Assembly (NCBI RefSeq): GCF_030253575.1
Contig: NC_080557.1
Span: forward strand, 5,699,001 to 5,763,000
Length of the DNA: 64,000 bases
Source of the DNA: Rhododendron vialii
Taxonomy: Eukaryota > Streptophyta > Magnoliopsida > Ericales > Ericaceae
Direction of reading: 5' to 3'
In this document: positions 22,357 through 33,039 of the stretch, piece by piece
How the letters are laid out: the number at the start of each line of letters is the position of its first letter
Position numbering within the stretch: the stretch's first letter is position 1
Position numbers and translations under genes: made by a program
The notes under the pieces: model-generated
What the model was told of the DNA's origin: nothing
The model's database searches: none
The model's input: only the letters and a program-made list of their open reading frames with translations

Positions 22357-23095
22357 CTATTATGATTATTAATTAGGCATAGTCATATTAGTATATGTTG
22401 CATGATTTATGTAATTCATTGATGAATACAATTATGATTATTCATGTCTTGGAGAGTTACATTTTTCTAACTCTATTAATTTAATTAAGGAGTTCATATG
22501 CCTTTGTGTGTGATAAGAGATGAAAATGATGTGAGATGTGAAGTGATAAGAATTATACATAGAGAGTGGTCTTTCATACTTGAATATTTACTTTATGTCC
22601 ATTATCACATAAATGTTTAATTATAGGCAACATTTTTCATCAGATTCCTTCAACCCTCTTAATTTGTTTCTGTTTCGTGTTTTCGTTTGTGTAGCGGAGA
22701 ATGCAAAATTTTACAAAAGACATTTTCTTTTCTGAAATTTTTTTACATAGAAACAAATTTATATATATTATAAAACAAAGCGGTTTCGGTTAAAAATGTC
22801 TAGACATATAAATAAGAGCAAACTTCTACAACCGTTAGATTACTTTCTGTTAAAAATGTTTAGGCACATAATGAGAGTAACTTCTAAAACCATTAGATCA
22901 CTTTCAAATCATTTCTTACAGAGAATATTCTTCTAATGAATCTATACCTCTTTACATTTTATATAATTTCGAAAATATTATATTATAAAACTAATTAAGA
23001 TATATCAAACAAAATTCATATTAAATATCAAAAACATTATAAATTTAAGCATATAAACAATTTTGTAGGATGTCCCAAATAATAAAAATAAACAA
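22357..23095. other. AT-rich intergenic DNA
   Basis: No gene seen. 22,960-23,110 resembles the interior and end of a Stowaway-like MITE whose end was split by the LINE insertion at about 23,110. Confidence 0.4.
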
Positions 23096-23110
23096 AAAAA
23101 TTGGGACGGA

Positions 23111-24078
23111 ATGTTGGCAATAGGAGTAAAACTTTTCTTTGGTTGGACAACTGGCATACTGCAGGTCCTCTTTATAAGGTGTTTGGGGAGGCTATTGTAA
23201 GGAATATGTTGGGAGTTCCCTAGCTCCTTGCAAAAGTTTCATCAATCATTCATACTGAGGATTGGCATTGGCCTAGGCAACGTAATAGGCTCCATACCTT
23301 GTGGCCTAACATTTCAATTGAGGATTCTATAGTTTGGATCCTGCTTCTACTGGTACATATTCTGTCAAATCTGCTTTGGAGGCTTTGAGAACTCCCAATC
23401 CAAAGGTGACTGGGGCGCGCTTCAATTGTTTGGTTCCAACAAAACATATCCAGATGGGCTTTCATTATGTGGCTAGTATGTTGGGGCAAGCTTTCAACTA
23501 AGGATAGACTCATATCCTGAAGAATGGTAGTAGATTCTATGTGTGTACTATGTGGTAGTGTGGCTGAGTCTCACGAACATTTATTCTTCACTTGTTCATT
23601 CTCATCCCAAATTTGGTCCAGAGTCCTAGAAAAATTTGGAGTTCGTCGGTGTCCAGTAGAGTGGGATCAGGAGATAGCCTGGGCAATCCATCATCTGAAG
23701 AAAAAGGGTTTTCCTTCAACGTTGTACAAGTTAGCCATAACTGATTCTGTGTTACATATGGAAGGCTAGGAATGAGTGCTTTTTTGGCAACAAACACCCC
23801 AATCTTGAAGGCACTATGGAACAATTTGTTCTTAATGTTCAGGATAGAGTCTCTTCTTGGCAAAAAGTGGATAGCAATAGTGTTAATTGAGACCTTTATA
23901 AAGCCTGGAATATTTCTGGGAAAATTTTGCTTTAAGCGGTATGTATAGCCTAGGTTTCTGTTTTTTTTTGTGTAGTTTGGGTCATTTTTTTTTGATATGG
24001 TCAGAGTTATGCTCATTTGTTTCCCTTTGTATCTAGTCTTCTTTTTTGGTAATAAAATCTCTTTTACCAAAAAAAAAA
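23111..24078 (+). pseudogene. 5'-truncated LINE, reverse-transcriptase C-terminal remnant
   Basis: Conceptual reading with frameshifts and stops gives FLWLDNWHTAGPL and then a zf-RVT-like segment MCVLCGSVAESHEHLFFTC (23,536-23,592) followed by SFSSQIW, the typical C-terminal end of plant L1-type reverse transcriptases. It is followed by RKARNECFFGN-type sequence and a 3' tail TACC plus A-run (24,066-24,079). Near-identical flanks AAATTGGGACGGA (about 23,098-23,110) and AAATTGGGATGGA (about 24,078-24,090) look like target-site duplications. The element is dead: 5'-truncated with several stops. Confidence 0.8.
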
Positions 24079-24090
24079 ATTGGGATGGAG

Positions 24091-24780
24091 GAAATATTAC
24101 AGCCAGTAGTCAACAAGAGAAAATTCCAATACCATACAACATATATACATCATGACATAAAGTTTTCAACAGTACCAAAACTATGCAGCATTTCATAAAC
24201 TTAACAATCACTCAAAGATAACCCTTCTCGCATTTTTAGCAACAAATGTACTAATTATGCCAGAATAACCAATTTTATCTGCTTGTTTCAATGGATAGCA
24301 TAGATAATTCAGTCAAGAGTTCTTGTGGCGTGCATGGTTGAGCAAAGATGGCTCTCTTATTTGATGCATGGGTCAATTTGAATTAGTTTTAAATTTTATA
24401 GTAAACGTTATACTTCGTCCGTCCCTTTTTAAGTGTTCAATTTCGTAGTTCTAACTTATTAAGAAGATATCATTATTACACAGTATTACAAAAAGCCCAA
24501 AAAGCCACTGAGAACAAATATGTCAACCATCTTATAAAAACTGTGAGTTTTTGCTATTTCTTACATTTACAGTTTTTTTTTTTTTTTTTAACTATATGGA
24601 TCCAAGAGTCCATAAGCTAAGATGAGATCTAACAAACCATGTACGTTAGAACGATATCTAATTCATTTGTCTTCTAGAACAATATTTGATTGTTTTTTAT
24701 TTACTTCAGAACGCCAATTCAAGTTCAACTCCACTAAAAACAAAATCCTTTGGGCCGCGCCCCAAGCAGAAGCTTGTGTG
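24091..24780. other. intergenic DNA
   Basis: No gene seen. 24,410-24,450 has a CGTCCGTCCCTTTTTAAGTG phrase typical of a Stowaway-type MITE end; a 17-T run lies at 24,574-24,590. Confidence 0.4.
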
Positions 24781-24788
24781 AACAGAAA

Positions 24789-25163
24789 GTCTGAGCTTCC
24801 CGACGGAAACTCCCGACCGAAATCCTGACGCCGCACCGGTCCCACTCCGGCCACCGGATGGCTGATCGGAGCCGACCAAAAATTCTAAAATAAAAAACCG
24901 AGTGGGTCTATGCGAGAATTAACGGCATCCGATGTGTGTAGGTGGCCGATCCAAACACTCCATTTTTTGTATTGTGTGTATACAAAAAAATGGAGTGTTT
25001 AGATCGGCCACCTACACATATCAGATGCCGTTGTTTCTAGCGTTAACCCACTCGATTTTTTTTTTTTTAAATTTTTGGTCGGCTCCGATCAGCTGTCCGG
25101 TTGCCGGAGTGGGCCCGGCGCGGCGTCGGGATTTCGGTCGGGAGTTCCCGGTCAGAAACTGTA
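24789..25163. repeat. long inverted repeat (foldback element), arms ~180 bp
   Basis: The left arm 24,789-24,971 is complementary to 24,979-25,163. Shared parts include CTCCCGACCGAAATC, GCTGATCGGAGCCGACCAAA, and, next to the centre, TGTGTAGGTGGCCGATC with AACACTCCATTTTTT. The loop is only a few bases, so the whole unit could fold into one hairpin. The outer ends are GC-rich and the inner part AT-richer. Interpreted as a foldback-type MITE. Confidence 0.85.
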
Positions 25164-25604
25164 GCCTTACTCGTGTGTGAAATAGCCGTGGAAAGGAGCG
25201 GACACGGGACCAAAGGTTGCAGTCAGTGCACAGGATCGGTTTTGGACAACCCAACACAGAAAAAAAGAAAGATCGAAGTTCTATTCTCGAAAAGAATATT
25301 TAAATGAGACAAACGCGCACCAGACACATGAACTCACAAAACAAAAACAATTCTACATATATTCAACATATAAATAAAGACATCTTTATGAGAGAATATA
25401 TTAAGGAAGAACAACTTATAGATCCTACTATACGTGTCACACTTAGTTATAATTGACTCGAACACCTGAGAACAATACGTGACCCGAACACCTGAGAACA
25501 ATACGTATCGCCTTTAACTATAACTGACCCAAACACCTAAAAACAATATGTGTCGCCCTTAATTATAACTGGCCCGAACACCCTGAGAACAATACGTATC
25601 CCAC
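25164..25604. other. 3' flank of DUF247 copy B with short direct repeats
   Basis: 25,460-25,600 holds four diverged repeats of about 50 bp built on ACCCGAACACCTGAGAACAATACGT and TTAACTATAACTG. They lie just past the stop codon of the minus-strand DUF247 gene, so may fall in its 3' UTR. Confidence 0.55.
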
Positions 25605-27188
25605 TTAGCTACTTGTGCTAACATAAATATTAGTACAAGTATAAACTGAGCAAAATGACTCAAGAGCCGTCATCAATATGATCAAGATAACTGCAACAAT
25701 CGTAAGAAACCTCCAAGACCCATACACGTACTTCTTCATGGACGTGTAAACCCTAACCTTCTTCGAGCTGAAGAAGTAGCTGTTGGCATCTCCAATGGCC
25801 TTGTCAATATACGACACGTTCGTGAGCCGAACGGATTTGCTCATCCCGTTGAAGAGCTCCGAAACTTCGGCATCGCTCTTCAGACTGTTTACGATGATCT
25901 TCTTTTCCCTCAGCAGCGTTGCGTCTGCTGCCGTGTCTACGATCCCGTTCATTAGCTCCGTGTACCGCGCGAAAACAAGGGATTCCGATGCTATTGAGGC
26001 TTCGTAGGCCACCAAGTTTCGCATTACCACTTCGGAGTTGACGTTCAGGGTGATGACGGGGAGGTAGAATTTTCCCGTGGTCTTGTCGAATCTGATGCTC
26101 GTGATGCCGCCGGAAGTGGGGAAGAACTCTACTCCGACGTCGCGGAGGTTTGAAACCGAAGGAATCATGATCTCCTCTACTTTAGGAGTTTTGTTTTCCT
26201 CGTCACCTTCGGGGGTGCTAGTTTCGTTACCTTTCGAAATCCCAAGCAGACCAGTGATATACTTCCATGGAAGGCCAATTACCACCCTAATGGGTTTGGT
26301 AAACTTACTGAAGATAGTTAGTTTCGAAAACAAGTTCCAAAACTCAACAAAAATCGTATTCGAATTACCGGAATCCGCGTTCTGCTTTCCGTCTATGTTG
26401 AACGCCGCTCCTTGTTCCCCATTGCCAGGGCCGTTGGGCCCCGGCAATTCGGGCACGATCAAGTGGTACAAGAGGTCCAACAAATGCGAATGATCGGAAA
26501 TTCGGGAGATCAAAGGGAGATCCTCCCTCAACTTGAGAGGCGAAAGCGCTTGGCAGAAACCCGTCAAGATCGAGGGCAGCAGATTGTTACGCACGTCAGG
26601 CCTGGAAGTTTGGATGGTCAAGATCTTGCTCAAAACGAAGATCGGAATTTGGTTTTCTAGCATCACTATGTCGCTGAGGATTTCGCTTCGTGCCAGGCTT
26701 TTCCCGGAAGCGTCAGCTAAAAGAGCGGTTGTTGTACAAGAGGTAAGGCGATCTTTTTTGTTCACGTAGCTATGGAGAAAATCGAGCAAGAACAACCCAT
26801 CGATGGCCATGATCCAGGCTAGGGTATCGCCATCAATGTCCAAGAACTTATGGTAACAAGCTCGGACACTAGACTCAACCTCGCTGAGCATATCGACAAG
26901 TTGCTTGAATTCGAGGCTTCTGAACTCCTTCCGAACTCTAGTCGCCGCGGCAACTTTGTACCTCTCCATCTCATAGAGCTCGGGCCTGAATCGATGATAC
27001 GGCCCCAGGCCTATGAGCTGAGGGGTATACGCTTCTGGCTTGAAAGCGCTCATGGTTGTGGGAACACGAAAAATCGAAACCGGAATATCGATGATATCGA
27101 CCTTAACTTCGTCATCAATGATTTTGCTTATTTGGTTCACCCATCGTCGTTCGCTAGATCTCGATTCAAAGATTGAGTTCGAGGCCAT
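25605..27188 (-). CDS. DUF247 / UPF0481 protein (At3g02645-like), copy B
   Basis: Single-exon gene of 527 aa, start ATG at 27,188, close paralog of the gene at 17,754-19,310. Same order of family marks: VSIFRVP and FKPEAYTPQLIGLGPYHR (N-terminal), EMERYKVAAATRVRKEF, WIMAIDGLFLLDFL, SDIVMLENQIPIFVLSKI. The late region reads KFYLPVITLNVNSEVVMRNL and LVFARYTELMNGIVDTA, and the C-terminus KKYVYGSWRFL, a hydrophobic helix, then ESFCSVYTC. The anchor near the C-terminus suggests a membrane protein with most of the chain on one side. The least similar part to copy A is the middle (about 255-330), as usual for this family. No stops or frameshifts. The upstream TATA box is good. Biochemical role unknown. 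Confidence 0.93.
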   Translation of the reverse strand: MASNSIFESRSSERRWVNQISKIIDDEVKVDIIDIPVSIFRVPTTMSAFKPEAYTPQLIGLGPYHRFRPELYEMERYKVAAATRVRKEFRSLEFKQLVDMLSEVESSVRACYHKFLDIDGDTLAWIMAIDGLFLLDFLHSYVNKKDRLTSCTTTALLADASGKSLARSEILSDIVMLENQIPIFVLSKILTIQTSRPDVRNNLLPSILTGFCQALSPLKLREDLPLISRISDHSHLLDLLYHLIVPELPGPNGPGNGEQGAAFNIDGKQNADSGNSNTIFVEFWNLFSKLTIFSKFTKPIRVVIGLPWKYITGLLGISKGNETSTPEGDEENKTPKVEEIMIPSVSNLRDVGVEFFPTSGGITSIRFDKTTGKFYLPVITLNVNSEVVMRNLVAYEASIASESLVFARYTELMNGIVDTAADATLLREKKIIVNSLKSDAEVSELFNGMSKSVRLTNVSYIDKAIGDANSYFFSSKKVRVYTSMKKYVYGSWRFLTIVAVILIILMTALESFCSVYTCTNIYVSTSS

Positions 27189-27263
27189 TTTAATTTGTGA
27201 GGTGAAGCAAGTAGCTTATGACTTACAAGGATGAGATATACACTTATTAGGTATTGGGGCTTG

Positions 27264-27273
27264 CTTATATAAG
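27264..27273 (-). promoter_or_regulatory. TATA box of DUF247 copy B
   Basis: Minus strand CCTTATATAAG about 80 nt upstream of the ATG; a start site near 27,240 would leave a leader of about 50 nt. Confidence 0.6.
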
Positions 27274-27279
27274 GGTGAT

Positions 27280-28288
27280 GCTTCAATGGCACCCTTCATT
27301 TTTTGGACTTCTATTCATTAATGGTAATGAATTTTTTTTTTTGGTCAAACGGAAATAATTAATGGTAATGATTTAATGTGGTACTAAGACTGGTTCAATT
27401 ATGTTAGCTGCCATTCCAAGACCAGAATCCCTTGTAAGACTGGTTCAACTAGATTCGGCAGTGGAATCTAGCTTAAAAAATGTTAGGTTACAGGAGAAGA
27501 AGACATGAAAGTGTCCAGGAAATTGAAATGAACGGTTCAAATTCACATGTTAGGATACATGAAAAAAAAATATCAAAGTGGCCAAAAAACTGAAATGAAC
27601 GGTTCCGATTTACAGTTTTCCTAGAATAAACGATTCGATGTAAATCTGAACAGTCCATTCCAGTTTTGTGGACACTTTCATGTATCGTACTATCGCTCAT
27701 CTAGTGTTTCGATTTTGTAAATATCTTGATTACTAATTGTCTTTTGTTCATAATAACTCTCTTTAAATGTCTTTGATTACCAGAAAGCATGCGTGGGTAC
27801 GAGGAATATTCATGCATGCATATGTGGACTTTAGAATATTATTCACTGAGTAGTTGCTTACACTACTTTTCGTACCACGTTTCTGAATAGTACTTAATTT
27901 CTACAGTTGAATCGACCGAGAAAATGAAGGTGCACCCACAAAGTCTTGCGATAAGTCTTGGGATAAGTTGGAAATTAAGGCTAGTGGCTGATATGAAAAA
28001 TTGGCTAGCTAGTGTGAAAACAATTACTTCATTTTATGGGTAATATGTACGTTTTGTCAAGTATAAATAGAAAATATCTATCTTATTCTTGTAGGATATC
28101 ATGCTTTAGATTCAAGGCTTGAAATTTCAAACTACACGTAAGGAAAATTTGAAAATTCAACAATCATGTGAATATGGGGGATTTTAGGTTTTAAGTATCG
28201 GCCTCCACTCAGAAAAATCCTAGCTCCATCGGTGAGACTAAATACTCTTGTTTTTGTGACATTATCCTAGATAGGTTTTGGTATATTA
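27280..28288. other. upstream region of DUF247 copy B
   Basis: No gene seen. 27,500-27,680 contains a loose inverted arrangement of GTGTCCAGGAAATTG, AAACTGAAATGAACGG and CAGTTTTGTGGACAC phrases, possibly an old MITE. Confidence 0.35.
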
Positions 28289-28867
28289 GGAGCATCTCCG
28301 ACTAACCCTTCAAATCTTCAAAACCATTCTCCATTTCTTAAAACGAAGAGTTTTGCATCTCCAAACATATACTTCATCTACTTTCTCCAAAATGTAGAAT
28401 GCAATTTGATTCTCCATATAAGTATGGAGAACTAATGATCAAATGGAGAGCATTAATTCTTCAAAACCTCTTGTACTATTAATTTCATCTGAAATTCCCA
28501 CTTTCTTTTTTATAATTTGGTACCAATGAAAAATTATCAACGAATTAAACCTATAAAATGAGGCTAATATTGGATATCTTCACCAAATCCGATGTAGGGC
28601 ATGAAAAAATATTGGATGGAAACTTGAGGAAAATTTGTGAGGAGGCCGTTAGATAGAAATAATAAAACTGGGTTTGGAATAGTACAAGGCTCCGTTCTGC
28701 TAAGGTTTTTATTTTTAAAATACTTACTTTTTGCTTAATTTACAAATCAAGTCATTTTCTCACCGCACATTACCTTTAATTTAAAACATAAATACTTATT
28801 TTCACTTTTTTGAGTAAACAACATTATTTTGAGTCTTTCGAATTAATACATGGGATAGAGATGCTCC
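28289..28867. mobile_element. Harbinger/Tourist-like MITE, GGAGCATCTC type
   Basis: Ends GGAGCATCTCC and GAGATGCTCC (inverted), flanked by TTA at the left (28286-28288) and TAA at the right (28868-28870). 579 bp. A fragment of the CCGTTCC-type MITE family appears nested at about 28,690-28,800. Confidence 0.55.
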
Positions 28868-29222
28868 TAATTCAATTTCAGTTCGCCAAAATGGATAGGT
28901 GATTAGGTGAGAGATTAGAGCAATTAAGCTGGGAGAAACTATGTCAAGAACACCAATTTTATAACCACACACATACTCACAACGGGAGCGGGCCCCACAC
29001 ACACTGGGAGGCCCACTCTCTTTGTGAGTATGTTTGTAAGTGTTTGTGTATTTATATGTAATTGTAGCATTATTGTTTTGCTTTTCGGGTCTTGGCCGTC
29101 CACGTGGTGGAAAAGACTGACGTGTCTGAAAAGTTTGGCAAGTTACAGGAGACCCAACAAAAAAGGGGGGAAAGTCAAGAGCAAAACAAGTTGGGGTTAA
29201 TGAAACGGAGAGTCCAATAGTA
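28868..29222. other. intergenic DNA
   Basis: No convincing gene. A 146-codon minus-strand frame spans it but is low complexity (THTHKE, TYKYTNTYKHT) and recognisable as nothing. Confidence 0.4.
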
Positions 29223-29224
29223 TA

Positions 29225-29384
29225 GACTCTGTAGTGCGACATTCAAGCTGTCTATTTCGAAAATCAATGGTTTAGATATATTTGTTAATTTTATCAATTA
29301 GATTTAACTTTGATTGGTAAGTGCTTCAGGGAATTTGAATTATCGATTGCGGAAATAGACAGTCGAATGTCGCACTACAGGGTC
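29225..29384. mobile_element. short MITE with ~35-bp inverted ends
   Basis: 160 bp. Left end GACTCTGTAGTGCGACATTC and the inverted right end GACCCTGTAGTGCGACATTC, extended by CTGTCTATTTC on both arms. TA lies on each side (29223-29224, 29385-29386). Confidence 0.7.
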
Positions 29385-29386
29385 TA

Positions 29387-29937
29387 CAACAGGATTTGAA
29401 CCATCTAGTGATAAATGGACGGTGGGATGCCGCACTACATTTCGGTGCAGGCCGCAAGAGCGGTACCAAATCAAGGCAAACTATGAATATTAGATATGTC
29501 ATCAAAATACCAGAGGATTCAAGGTCGGCTAGTGAGACAATGGGGGATGAGCTTCATCGAGAGAGAAAAACAGCTCGGATCACTAGCTGAGGTCTCTTAA
29601 TGACCGCTCAATAATAAATGAGATTGGGGTGCAGCCTCACTACTATACACCTCTATAGTGAGGTTGTGCATTACAGTATCCCTAGATCCGGGGTAAATGG
29701 CACGTAGCATGAAATTTAATTCGTTTACGTCAAGTTACAATATACTCTATCACCCTTCCATCTGACTGGCCTGGAGGACGATTAAGAAGATAAGTACTAC
29801 ACGTGTGAATTGAGAATTGTACTAGTAATAAATAAATAACCATTAGGATATGGCCTGGTCCACTTGGGCCATTGTGGGACCAACCCAAATTGATCTTTTG
29901 GTAATTCAAATTATTGTTCATTCTTGGGACTCGTTGA
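29387..29937. other. intergenic DNA
   Basis: No gene seen. A GCCGCACTACAT phrase at about 29,429 echoes the MITE end at 29,371, so an older relative may lie here. Confidence 0.35.
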
Positions 29938-29951
29938 GTAGATTGTTCAAG

Positions 29952-30584
29952 GGAGACTAGAAACACCCCACTCCAGAACCACACACCAACAACCCCCGGA
30001 AGCTGGGGGCTGCTGTCCCTGAATTTGGAGCCCACTTCGATCTTGCTTCGATAATCGGAAGCGTTTACTTCGTAGAGCTCGTCGAGTAGAACAACTATGC
30101 AAAAAATCAGCATAATTGGATATCATTAAGTGCTTGATCGAAACCCATATAACTCTCGGTCCATGAGTTATAATAGATTTGATCCAGTGTTTCGGATCCA
30201 TTCTTTTCAAGATAAAAAGGTTCCGATCAGACACTTAATAATATCCAATTAAGTTAATTTTTGCATAGTTATTCTACTCGACGAGCACTACGAAGTGAAC
30301 GCTTCCGATCATCGGAGCGAGACCGGAGTGGACCCGAATTCGGGGACAGCAGCCCCCAAGCATCCCCCACCCCACCCCACCCCCCTCTTCCCAGAATTTA
30401 GATGAATCCTTTCTCTCTCTCTCCCCACCCCGCCCTGCACTTTCCTAATTTTGTACTGTATCTATTAGATGATTAGTTTTGCTTTATCGAAGATATTTGT
30501 AATGAATTCCATATTTTAAGTGTTGTTAAACTTTCATCAATACATGCAACTTCTCACTTTTGTCAAAAAAAAAAGAAAAAAGGA
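29952..30584 (+). mobile_element. poly(A)-tailed insertion with 14-bp target duplication
   Basis: Flanked by GTAGATTGTTCAAG (29938-29951) and GTCGATTGTTCAAG (30585-30598). It ends with an A-rich tail (30,564-30,582), so it was inserted by target-primed reverse transcription. No coding domain visible. The first 60% is a large inverted repeat (separate entry), the rest looks like a 3' UTR. Could be a non-autonomous LINE or a retrocopied transcript. Confidence 0.65.
29997..30366. repeat. long inverted repeat, arms ~160 bp
   Basis: Left arm (GGGGGCTGCTGTCCC, ATCGGAAGCG, CTCGTCGAGTAGAA, AACTATGCAAAAA, AATTGGATAT) is complementary in the same order to 30,215-30,366. A spacer of about 50-60 bp separates the arms. 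It lies inside the poly(A)-tailed insertion. Confidence 0.85.
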
Positions 30585-30715
30585 GTCGATTGTTCAAGCA
30601 AAGTTCAGGTAGACAATAAATGATTTCAAAATATTTGGGCCTTAATTATAAAAAACCATATACGTTCACTTTCCACTTTTTAAAGACAAATTAGAATTAA
30701 ACCATGGGATTATTA

Positions 30716-31129
30716 GGCTTCGTTTGTTTGGGCATAAAAAATTTTTCAGTAAAATATTTTACCTATTTTCCGGTGTTTGGTTGTGTAAAAAATAAGGAAA
30801 ATATTTTACACGTAAAACATTTTTCATTAACTGGATGAAAATGACTTACCCTTAAATCTTCGGTAAGTTATTTTCCGAAATAAATCTGCTGCTTTCTGCT
30901 GCAATTCTCATTGTTCAGTTTCATCGATAGTCAGTCACCCACGTTCAATTCCAACATTCTCAAATCTCTCCACCGTTTAAGCCCCTACTATCTTTCTTTA
31001 CACTATTTTGTAGATTTCTGAAAAAAAATTTCAAGTGTCAACCAAACACCGAAAAATAAAAGTTTAAAGTTTGTTTTTTGAAAAAACATTTTACATCGTA
31101 AAACATTTTACATCGAAACAAACGGAGCC
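30716..31129. mobile_element. Harbinger/Tourist-like MITE, 414 bp
   Basis: Flanked by TTA (30713-30715 and 31130-31132). Left end GGCTTCGTTTGTTTGGG; inverted right end GGCTCCGTTTGTTTCGATG; both arms continue with TAAAATRTTTTAC-like sequence. Confidence 0.75.
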
Positions 31130-31132
31130 TTA

Positions 31133-31500
31133 ATGTCTCATCAACCGGGGGGTTTTTTGGCATGAATGTTCTTTTTGACGAATCCTACGTACACTACGGG
31201 CAATGTGGTTTGTCGAGAATGGAATTCCACACAAAACCTAATGTTTCGTCTTTATAATTGAGGCCCAAATCCAATAAAGTTTTGGTGTTTGTTTGTTTAC
31301 TTTGGTGGGCTAATGGATTAATAGGGGCAAAGTATTCCTTCCGTGGGCTCTATTAGATTGGGGGTTCGGATTCAGGTCCTTAATTGACATGTAAATTTAT
31401 AAAATTTAATCCAGTACAATCCCAGTCCAAACACCAAAATTAGTATTCCAACTTGTTGAGGGTTGGTTGATGGATTCAATTTGATGATTCCAAACTTTTT
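31133..31500. other. intergenic DNA
   Basis: No gene or clear element seen. Confidence 0.4.
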
Positions 31501-31514
31501 CGGTTTGACAAGGG

Positions 31515-31650
31515 GTTTTTTTTTATAGCTTAGGTATCCGGGTCAGCTTAAGTGCATCTCGACTAATTTAGGGAAACCAATTCTCCCGCCCACTTGCGGG
31601 GTCCCAATCAAAATCAGGACAAAACTCTGTATGGACTGGTCCCAAAGGGT
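31515..31650 (-). mobile_element. SINE (Au-like), minus strand, truncated
   Basis: On the minus strand it ends CTAAATTAGTCGAGATGCAC, then TTAAGCTGACCCGGATACC plus an A-run (T-run 31,514-31,522 on plus). Similar flanks GGTTTGACAAGGGG (about 31,501) and GGTTTGACAAAAGG (about 31,649) look like target duplications. Only the 3' part is present. Confidence 0.6.
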
Positions 31651-31659
31651 TTGACAAAA

Positions 31660-33035
31660 GGTAGCGAAGAGCTCAAACGGGTTCCAATTAAGTTACCTTA
31701 ATTGTTTTACTACTTAAATTGATTGCACAAACTTTGGGGTGAAGGTGAACTTTTCACCCTGTCATTTGATCGGTGAAGTTAAACTGAATTGAGCAGATGA
31801 TTTGTTCTATGTAAAACCAAATTTCCTCCAAATCCACCAAATAACTTTGTTTTTGCTTGCCAATGAGGATTTGTTCCAGCAGCATGGGAGCGGGAGTCTA
31901 AGTGTCTAGCAATCCAGGTAAGAGGTCTTAGGTTCGAGTATATGGAGTTTAATTAGGGTCGGCCTGCGTTGTAATCTAATTACTAACCACAAATGCTACA
32001 ATTTAAGAACTCGTACTCAACAATTTTCATCACTTGAGTTCGCTAACCTCTCTTTACCACCAATTAAGTTTAGCCAAATCCATGTTCATCAGCAAGTATA
32101 TATCCCTTCACTTCTTTCCTAACTCTTCCAAATTTCGAGTAACAGTGTCACAAATACCATTAAGACAGACTAGGGTTATTACTACCAAATTTAAATAGAA
32201 GATCGACATGGTACAAATTCATGACATGGTGATCCAACCTTTCGGGTTGGCCTAATAATTAAGGCATGTCATGACTTTAAGGGTTTCCTTTATTCTAGAT
32301 CTTAGGTTTGAAATCTCATGCATGTACTATTATCAACTCTTATGGGATTAGTTCATACAAGACTTTGTTCTAACTATAATTTAGCGTCCACCAAGAAACT
32401 GCGAGATTGGTCCTTCCGGGATTAATCGAGCTGGGCATAAATAATTAAGCTCGAACATTGAGATAGAAAAGAAATTATATTTGTGATCCAGTCCAGATCC
32501 TGTTAATATAAACTAACCAATAGATGAGTTCCACCTAAACCCCATGCAAATAATTGATGGATGAGTGGATAGTTTAACAAAATTATCATCGTAATCACCA
32601 CGACATATATACTTAATATAAAATGTTGGAAACGTTTGACCCCTAACATGCATGACACAAAACTGTAATAAAAAAGAAGATTCCCATACATTTTTTTTCC
32701 CATCAATACATTTTTAGAAGTACATTATCTAGCAAACATGGTATACGGAGACCTTGGGGTTTGGCCCAATAATGGTGTAGTGCTGCCCATTTGGAATGTG
32801 AGGTCTTGAGTTCTACTCCTCTAGACATGGTTGGCCGAAGCTCGTAGCTAGTAATCTAACAAATATCAACATTCTAACATCATATGTCTGGCTAAACAAG
32901 AAAAGTACACGGAACTGAAAACATGAATTTTGTTTTAGCTAGTAGATAATAAGTCCTATAAACACACATATTATTCTTTTGAGCTAAAGAAAATACAAAC
33001 ACAATACGTATAAGTTAGTGCTTGACGATTTCTTA
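31660..33035. repeat. intergenic DNA with several SINE-like pieces
   Basis: Pol III A/B-box-like pairs occur at 31,880-31,945 (B box TAGGTTCGAGTAT), 32,240-32,320 (GGTTGGCCTAATAATTAAGG with TTAGGTTTGAAATC) and 32,755-32,820 (TTTGGCCCAATAATGG with CTTGAGTTCTACTCC), all plus strand. They look like old tRNA-derived SINE heads. No gene seen. Confidence 0.45.
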
Positions 33036-33039
33036 GTCT

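Noticed and set aside
28802..29242. 146-codon minus-strand open frame
   Set aside because: Threonine/lysine-rich low-complexity translation, overlaps MITE sequence at one end, no family recognised.
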